11,237 nt of DNA, taken from Fibrobacter sp. Lineage in GTDB: Bacteria; Fibrobacterota; Fibrobacteria; Fibrobacterales; Fibrobacteraceae. Positions within the stretch are counted from its first letter, which is position 1. Each line of letters opens with the position of its first letter. The notes under the pieces were generated by a model. The model was not told the origin of the DNA. It saw only the letters and a program-made list of their open reading frames with translations, and ran no database searches. The translations under genes and the position numbers were made by a program. Positions 6,761 to 11,237 of this stretch are shown here, in pieces. The DNA lies in assembly GCA_016295375.1 (NCBI GenBank), contig JAEDLI010000077.1:1-11237 (forward strand). The letters are read 5' to 3'.

Positions 6761-7441
6761 GAAAATCCAGTAGTTGGCGCCCAGTTTGAAGGATAGGTCC
6801 TTGGCCCCGCTTAAGTCAACGAACTTACCCTTGGAATCGGGGTAAAGCTCTGTCAAACCGAAGCCTATTCGCAAGTCTACGCCAAGATTGTCCATGACAT
6901 AATAACCAGCACCTACTGCAACGCCAAAACCAAAGGATGTCTGTTCCACCTTTTCGGGAATGGAGTGGGTTGTTGTCCCACCAGATACCTTGTCCGCCAC
7001 TTTGGCCTTGAGAGATACGTCACTGCTTAGGTTGAGTCCCAGCTGGGGGCCGATATAGGCATAAAATTTCGGGGTGGCATTGGCCCTGACAAGCAATGGT
7101 ATTTCCAAGTCCATCTGGCTAAATTCACGTTCGCCCAAATCATCGTCCTGGGAGTAACTTGCATAGCGGAACAAAAGTTCTGGTGTGAAATGGATGGTGG
7201 GCGTAAGGACAATACGGCCAACGGCGCCACCTTCCAAGTCTATGCCGCCCGGATTTTCGTCATTCTCGCCACCGGACCAGTCATCTTCCAGGCCCCAGAT
7301 CATGCCGTAACCGACCGCCAAACGGGCGCCTAGCCCAATTGCAGGGTCACTAGTTTTGGAACTGGCCTCTCCGGATTCTTGTGCCAAGGCAAACGCCCCT
7401 GCACATAGGACTGCCATTACGGATGTTAGAATTTTGTTCAT
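6758..7441 (-). CDS. outer-membrane beta-barrel protein (porin-family-like)
   Basis: A 227-aa exported protein. The start is the second of two adjacent ATGs (7444 and 7441): GAGGAG (7453-7448) is 3 bases from the first and 6 from the second. The open frame continues upstream to 7501, but that extension lacks a Shine-Dalgarno site and would bury the signal peptide. Residues 1-20 form a signal peptide ending F-A-L-A. The mature part alternates short amphipathic strands with glycine turns (G-L-G-A-R-L-A-V-G-Y-G, L-E-I-P-L-L-V-R-A, F-Y-A-Y-I-G-P-Q-L-G-L, F-G-F-G-V-A-V-G-A-G-Y-Y, V-D-L-R-I-G-F-G-L) and ends in W-I-F, the terminal aromatic residue used by barrel assembly. This is the pattern of small 8-strand barrels of the OMP_b-brl type. 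Its role is unknown. It lies 46 bases after ispD on the same strand and could be co-transcribed. Confidence 0.8.
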   Translation of the reverse strand: MNKILTSVMAVLCAGAFALAQESGEASSKTSDPAIGLGARLAVGYGMIWGLEDDWSGGENDENPGGIDLEGGAVGRIVLTPTIHFTPELLFRYASYSQDDDLGEREFSQMDLEIPLLVRANATPKFYAYIGPQLGLNLSSDVSLKAKVADKVSGGTTTHSIPEKVEQTSFGFGVAVGAGYYVMDNLGVDLRIGFGLTELYPDSKGKFVDLSGAKDLSFKLGANYWIF

Positions 7442-7487
7442 CATTTTCTCCTCGTTAAATTTTTTGCTATTGGGCGACAGGACTCGT

Positions 7488-8219
7488 CTATCTGCTGGCA
7501 AGACGTGCCGAAAAAATCTCGAAGTCCTCCGGCGTGGTAAGCTTGTCGTTCATGGCGTTCCCCTGCACAATGAAGACGCTTTTTTCAAAGAATTCTAGAA
7601 TGCTGGCCTCGTCGGTGGGCGTAAAATCCAGCGGTTCCCGGTCAATTCGACCATACAAGCTTTTCAAAAGCGAAACGGATGCGGCCTGTGGTGTCTGGGC
7701 GAGCCAGACCTTCTTGCGGTCGATGGTCTTTTCCACCTTGCCGTCTTCGGCCACCTTGATGGTGTCAACGGCAGGCTTTGCCACCAGGCAGGAGCCTTTT
7801 TCTATCAGGGTCTTGCAAACGTTTTCGATAATATCTTTAGAAACGAAAGGCCTTGCCACATCGTGAACCAGCACGAATTCCGCCTGGTCAGAAAGGGCGT
7901 CCACACCGTTCCGTACCGATTGCCAACGTTCCGCTCCACCGACGACAATGGTTAATTTACTCAGGGTCTCGGCTGGCAAAGTTTTGGAAAGGCCAGATTC
8001 TCCATAAATCTGCTTTCCGAAATAATCCTTCCAGTCGGCGGGTACGGCCATCACCACCTGGCCGATTTCGTCCATGCTAAGGAAGGTTTCCAGGCAGTAG
8101 AAATAGACCGGCTTGCCGTTTAGCTGCATCAGCTGTTTGGGGATGGTTCCGCCCATCCGTTTTCCGATACCACCTGCCGGGAGCACGGCGGCAAATCTAC
8201 CCTTGAAAGAATCACTCAT
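7488..8219 (-). CDS. ispD: 2-C-methyl-D-erythritol 4-phosphate cytidylyltransferase
   Basis: A 243-aa cytoplasmic enzyme of the usual IspD length. It transfers CMP from CTP to methylerythritol phosphate, the third step of the MEP isoprenoid pathway (EC 2.7.7.60). The CTP-binding loop reads L-P-A-G-G-I-G-K-R21-M-G-G...P27-K28-Q29, with Pro where many homologues have Ala after the first residue. H119-D120-V-A-R123-P is the metal- and CTP-binding motif; T-P-T-D-E-A near 200-205 and N-D-K226-L-T-T-P-E-D-F near the end match the substrate side, where this Lys and Arg21/Lys28 are the known catalytic positives. It is divergent from the isocitrate dehydrogenase gene by 39 bases and no clear Shine-Dalgarno site precedes its ATG. 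The beta-barrel gene follows on the same strand. No ispF or other MEP gene is visible in the window. Confidence 0.92.
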   Translation of the reverse strand: MSDSFKGRFAAVLPAGGIGKRMGGTIPKQLMQLNGKPVYFYCLETFLSMDEIGQVVMAVPADWKDYFGKQIYGESGLSKTLPAETLSKLTIVVGGAERWQSVRNGVDALSDQAEFVLVHDVARPFVSKDIIENVCKTLIEKGSCLVAKPAVDTIKVAEDGKVEKTIDRKKVWLAQTPQAASVSLLKSLYGRIDREPLDFTPTDEASILEFFEKSVFIVQGNAMNDKLTTPEDFEIFSARLASR

Positions 8220-8258
8220 AACGTAAGAAAGTTAGTAAATATCTATCTTTGGGCTCGT
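8220..8258. promoter_or_regulatory. 39-base divergent spacer between ispD and icd
   Basis: Both genes start within 39 bases of each other, so their core promoters must overlap and their -35 elements probably lie inside each other's coding sequence. The spacer is AT-rich (for example TAAATAT at 8236-8242), but I see no convincing hexamer pair for either direction. Only GGG at 8251-8253 resembles a ribosome binding site for the rightward gene and none for ispD. Confidence 0.4.
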
Positions 8259-10451
8259 ATGAATACCAAGATTTACTATACCCTTACAGATGAATCGCCC
8301 TTCTTGGCGACTCAATCCCTGCTCCCCATCGTGCGCGGCTTTGCAAAGGCCGCGGGTATCGATGTAGAAACCAAGAACATCTCCCTGCCGGGCCGCATTC
8401 TGGCCGCCTTCGGCAAGGCGAGCGACGACCTGGATTTCTTGGGCAAGCTTACGCTTGAACCGGACGCGAACATCATCAAGCTTCCGAACATTTCGGCTTC
8501 TGTGCCGCAGCTCAAGGCCGCCATCGCCGAACTGCAGAAGAACGGTTTCGACGTGCCCGACTATCCGGACGCTCCGGCTACGGATGAAGAGAAGGCAATC
8601 CGCGCGAAGTACGACAAGGTGAAGGGTTCCGCCGTGAACCCGGTGCTTCGCCAGGGCAACTCCGACCGCCGCGCTCCCAAGGCTGTCAAAAACTTTGCCC
8701 GCAACAACCCGCACAGCAATGGCAACTGGAACACCTCCGTGAAGACTCACGTGGCGAGCATGCAGGCCGACGACTTTTACGGCAACGAAAAGTCCATCAC
8801 CATGGCCGATGCCGACACGTTCAAAATTGAATTTGTCAATGAAGCAGGCGAAGTTACGGAACTCCGTGCCGCAAAGCCGCTTTTGAAGGGCGAAATCATC
8901 GATGCGACCGTCATGCGCATGGCATCGCTCGAAAAGTTTATCGCCAATGCGATGGCCGAAGCCAAGGCGAAGGGTCTCCTCTTCTCGGTGCACCTGAAGG
9001 CTACCATGATGAAGGTCTCTGACCCGGTGCTGTTCGGTGCGTTCGTGCGCGTGTTCTTCAAGGACGTGTTCACGAAGTATGCCGACTTGTTCAAGGAACT
9101 CGGCATCGATGCCAACAACGGTCTGGGTGATTTGTACAAGCGCCTGGAAGGTAATGCTAAGGAAGCTGAAGTCAAGGCCGCCATTGACGCCGCTCTTGCC
9201 GCAGGCCCGGATCTCGCCATGGTCGATTCTGCCAAGGGCGTTACGAATTTGCATGTGCCCAGCGACGTGATTATCGACGCCTCGATGCCTGCGATGATCC
9301 GCAATTCCGGCTGCATGTGGAACAAGGAAGGCAAGCTGCAAGAGACGATCGCCTGCATTCCGGACCGCTGCTACGCCGGCATTTACGACGAGACGATAGA
9401 ATTCTGCAAGCAGAACGGCGCATTCGACCCGAAGACGATGGGTACTGTGCCGAACGTGGGCCTCATGGCTCAGGGCGCCGAAGAATACGGTAGCCACGAC
9501 AAAACCTTTGTCGCAAAGGGCAAGGGCGTCATTTGTGCCGTGAACAGCAAGGGCGAAGTTCTTTTGCAGCAGAATGTTGAAGCGGGCGACATTTTCCGCA
9601 TGTGCCAGGCGAAGGACGCTCCGGTGCGCGACTGGGTGAAGCTCGCTGTGACGCGCGCCCGCCTCAGCAACACGCCCGCGATTTTCTGGCTGGACCCGGA
9701 ACGCGCCCACGACCGCGAAATCCAGAAGAAGGTGGAAGCCTACTTGCCGGAACATGACCTCAATGGCCTCGACATCAAGATTATGAGCCCGCGCAAGGCC
9801 ATCGTTGAAACCATGAAGCGCGCGAAGGCCGGTCTCGATACCATCGGTGTCACGGGCAACGTAATGCGCGACTACCTCACCGACCTTTTCCCGATTCTCG
9901 AAGTCGGAACTTCTGCCAAAATGCTCAGCATCGTGCCGCTGATGGCGGGCGGTGGCCTCTACGAAACAGGTGCAGGCGGCTCTGCCCCCAAGCAGGTGCA
10001 GCAATTCCTCGCCGAAAACTACCTCCGCTGGGATTCCCTCGGCGAATACTTCGCGCTGGTGCCCGCTTTTGAACAAGTCGCGCTGAAGGACGGCAACAAG
10101 AAGGCGAAAGTTCTCGCCGACACGCTGGACGAGGCCAACGGCAAGATTCTCGAATTCAACCGCACGCCCGCCCGCAAGATTGGCGAGCTCGACAACCGCG
10201 GCTCACACTTCTACCTGGCCCTCTACTGGTCCGAGGCCCTTGCCGCCCAGAAGGACGACGCAGAACTCGCCGCCAAGTTCGCCCCGGTCGCCGACGCATT
10301 GAAGGCACGCGAAGCCGAAATCGTCGCCGCGTTTGCCAACCAGCAGGGCAAACCCGCCGACATCGGTGGTTACTACCTGCCCAAGGCCGAACTCCTGAAA
10401 AAGTGGATGCGTCCGGTGGAAGAATTCAACGCGGTTATCGACGCGCTGTAA
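8259..10451 (+). CDS. icd: isocitrate dehydrogenase, monomeric type
   Basis: A 730-aa enzyme matching the large single-chain isocitrate dehydrogenases (about 740 aa), which oxidise isocitrate to 2-oxoglutarate and CO2 (EC 1.1.1.42 when NADP-linked). The isocitrate and metal site, aligned from memory to the Azotobacter vinelandii enzyme, is intact: S124 and N127 in G-S-A-V-N-P, R138 in N-S-D-R-R, K247 in H-L-K-A-T-M-M, D340, Y410 in E-E-Y-G-S-H, R537-D538 and D542. The coenzyme site is G-A-G-G-S-A-P-K-Q579-V, where NADP-linked relatives have His; R590 and R639, the other 2'-phosphate contacts, are kept. In an organism making succinate reductively, its likely job is 2-oxoglutarate for glutamate synthesis and NADPH supply. 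Starts at ATG 8259 next to divergent ispD; the upstream ribosome site is weak. A 10-bp hairpin begins 5 bases after the stop. Confidence 0.93.
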   Translation: MNTKIYYTLTDESPFLATQSLLPIVRGFAKAAGIDVETKNISLPGRILAAFGKASDDLDFLGKLTLEPDANIIKLPNISASVPQLKAAIAELQKNGFDVPDYPDAPATDEEKAIRAKYDKVKGSAVNPVLRQGNSDRRAPKAVKNFARNNPHSNGNWNTSVKTHVASMQADDFYGNEKSITMADADTFKIEFVNEAGEVTELRAAKPLLKGEIIDATVMRMASLEKFIANAMAEAKAKGLLFSVHLKATMMKVSDPVLFGAFVRVFFKDVFTKYADLFKELGIDANNGLGDLYKRLEGNAKEAEVKAAIDAALAAGPDLAMVDSAKGVTNLHVPSDVIIDASMPAMIRNSGCMWNKEGKLQETIACIPDRCYAGIYDETIEFCKQNGAFDPKTMGTVPNVGLMAQGAEEYGSHDKTFVAKGKGVICAVNSKGEVLLQQNVEAGDIFRMCQAKDAPVRDWVKLAVTRARLSNTPAIFWLDPERAHDREIQKKVEAYLPEHDLNGLDIKIMSPRKAIVETMKRAKAGLDTIGVTGNVMRDYLTDLFPILEVGTSAKMLSIVPLMAGGGLYETGAGGSAPKQVQQFLAENYLRWDSLGEYFALVPAFEQVALKDGNKKAKVLADTLDEANGKILEFNRTPARKIGELDNRGSHFYLALYWSEALAAQKDDAELAAKFAPVADALKAREAEIVAAFANQQGKPADIGGYYLPKAELLKKWMRPVEEFNAVIDAL

Positions 10452-10452
10452 C

Positions 10453-10481
10453 GAATAGGGAGGGCTTTGCCCTCCCTAATA
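10453..10481 (+). repeat. hairpin direct repeat, copy 1, abutting the icd stop
   Basis: A 29-base unit whose core is a perfect 10-bp stem (10456-10465 with 10469-10478) and a TTT loop. It matches copy 2 at 10571-10599 in 26 of 29 positions, differing at unit positions 7, 13 and 14. It starts 2 bases after the icd stop, where it could stop transcription or protect the mRNA end, but no T-tract follows. Confidence 0.65.
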
Positions 10482-10495
10482 CCCTCCCGACACTT

Positions 10496-10544
10496 AATAA
10501 TCCGCTATACACTAAACACGATTCTTTGGACAGAGCGGATTATT
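10496..10544. repeat. 11-bp perfect inverted repeat with 27-base spacer
   Basis: AATAATCCGCT (10496-10506) is matched exactly by its reverse complement AGCGGATTATT (10534-10544). It lies midway between the two hairpin repeats in the convergent spacer. A further 5-bp hairpin (10552-10556/10561-10565) follows. It could be part of a compound repeat, a folded 3'-end RNA, or a miniature element; nothing coding lies inside. Confidence 0.6.
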
Positions 10545-10570
10545 TGCGTGGGCACCTTTCGGTGCAGTAT

Positions 10571-10599
10571 GAATAGAGAGGGTGTTGCCCTCCCTAATA
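10571..10599. repeat. hairpin direct repeat, copy 2, next to the OLD-like gene
   Basis: Near-copy of the unit at 10453-10481 (26 of 29 identical) in the same orientation. Its stem is less perfect: on the minus strand it forms about 8 bp with one wobble around a CAACA loop, just after the stop of the OLD-like gene (10603). Each convergent gene therefore ends against one copy. Confidence 0.6.
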
Positions 10600-10602
10600 A
10601 TA

Positions 10603-11237
10603 TTAGCTGTTGGTCTCCTGACTTCCTTCGATAATCCAGTTGCACAGTTCCAGGATTCCGTCATAGTCCGGAATGCTCTTTACAAAATCCTTGGACTTGG
10701 CCCGTTCCACAAAGCTGTTCCAGGCGTTTTCGTTCTTGGCCTTCAGGCCCAGGTGCTCTTCAATGGCGCCCTTGGTCCACACCCAGATTCCCTGGCTCCG
10801 GAGTTTCGCATGGATACTCCGGATGGCAAATTCCGCCTCGGGCATGGATGCCATCATGGAGTAGGCCATAGAGGCACTGATGTTGCTGTGCTTACTCACG
10901 GGGAGGCCGTTGTTCAGCCGCAGGTGGTGGTGGAACGCCAGCTCCCTGAACAGGTTCCTGCAGAACTTCACGTCGGGGTCGTTTGCTTCCAAGAAACCGT
11001 CCCGAGTGGCCGTGGTAAAGGCATAGTCCAAATCCACAATAGCCCGCACAGGCATGTCCATGGCGTTCAGCACCTGCATGCTCTTGCGGGTATTGCTCAC
11101 ACCGCCCTGACGCACCAGGGCGCACTTGATAAGGGCAAAGGACTTTCCGGTAATGCGCTCGAACAGGGCGGGCAGCACCCGCCATTCCGTCTTGCCTTCG
11201 GTCAGCAGCACATAGTCTGCAAACAAAAGTTCGTTAC
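10603..11237 (-). CDS. C-terminal TOPRIM part of an OLD-family-like nuclease (5' end outside window)
   Basis: At least 211 codons are visible and the frame is open to the right window edge. The first possible start inside (TTG at 11226) is unlikely, because the residues before it, N-E-L-L, join F-A-D-Y-V-L-L-T-E-G-K-T-E into the continuous motif found in the middle of OLD-family ATPase/nucleases. TOPRIM features, numbered from the TTG: E10 and E14 (T-E-G-K-T-E), D65-L-D67 after a hydrophobic strand, and T-K-G-A-I-E156 matching the later acidic motif. OLD-family proteins couple an N-terminal ABC-type ATPase to this metal-dependent nuclease domain; some act in anti-phage defence (for example GajA of Gabija). 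The ATPase domain must lie beyond 11237. No helicase partner is visible in this window; downstream is the convergent icd. A free-standing TOPRIM protein is the alternative. Confidence 0.7.
   Translation of the reverse strand, partial: NELLFADYVLLTEGKTEWRVLPALFERITGKSFALIKCALVRQGGVSNTRKSMQVLNAMDMPVRAIVDLDYAFTTATRDGFLEANDPDVKFCRNLFRELAFHHHLRLNNGLPVSKHSNISASMAYSMMASMPEAEFAIRSIHAKLRSQGIWVWTKGAIEEHLGLKAKNENAWNSFVERAKSKDFVKSIPDYDGILELCNWIIEGSQETNS

Noticed and set aside
7442..7501. Upstream extension of the beta-barrel protein
   Set aside because: It overlaps the end of ispD, lacks a ribosome site and would put about 20 charged residues before the signal peptide, whereas GAGGAG precedes the ATG pair at 7444/7441.
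8232..10076. Long open frame of 614 codons on the minus strand, antisense to icd
   Set aside because: The plus-strand product is clearly isocitrate dehydrogenase with all catalytic residues. The antisense product is low-complexity His/Arg/Val-rich sequence, the usual result of strong codon bias.
10453..10599. Insertion sequence ends flanking a mobile element
   Set aside because: The two 29-base units are direct, not inverted, and enclose under 90 bases with no transposase; each unit is itself a hairpin, which fits a repeat family better.

Overview
The window looks like chromosomal DNA from a Fibrobacter-type bacterium. Three features point there: a TIGR02147/DUF4423-type regulator, a family described from the many Fibrobacter succinogenes paralogues; a secreted protein with a serine-rich interdomain linker of the kind Fibrobacter uses; and a C-terminal beta-sandwich tail resembling a type IX secretion sorting domain. 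The assignment rests on protein recognition by eye, not on a database search.

Layout, left to right. Positions 1-341 carry no convincing protein gene. They hold an unusually dense run of hairpins with a terminator-like hairpin pointing rightward, and a possible start codon of another minus-strand gene at the extreme left edge. Positions 342-2545 are a two-gene minus-strand operon: a TIGR02147-type helix-turn-helix regulator followed, with a 4-base ATGA overlap, by a lipoprotein with a LamG domain. A divergent, AT-rich 218-base spacer with a perfect palindrome and repeated TTACAC half-sites separates it from a plus-strand gene (2764-5190). That gene encodes a secreted protein with a HExxH...E zinc-protease-like site, a Ser-rich linker, a DUF4859-like domain and a sorting-type C-terminus. 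A terminator and then a strong sigma70-like promoter lead into a sugar-porter (XylE-like) MFS transporter (5348-6736).

The right half is mostly housekeeping. On the minus strand are a small outer-membrane beta-barrel protein (6758-7441) and, upstream of it, ispD of the MEP isoprenoid pathway (7488-8219). Divergent from ispD by only 39 bases is a monomeric-type isocitrate dehydrogenase (8259-10451). The convergent spacer 10452-10602 holds two near-identical hairpin repeats flanking an 11-base inverted repeat. The window ends inside the C-terminal TOPRIM part of an OLD-family-like nuclease (10603 to beyond 11237, minus strand).

The genes do not form one pathway. The left half looks like a surface or secretion module (regulator, surface lipoprotein, secreted putative protease) beside a sugar importer, which fits a fibre-degrading lifestyle. 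The right half combines isoprenoid synthesis and 2-oxoglutarate supply with a possible defence nuclease. The least explained parts are the hairpin-rich segment at about 70-335, the regulator/lipoprotein/protease arrangement with its palindromic spacer, and the truncated OLD-like gene.
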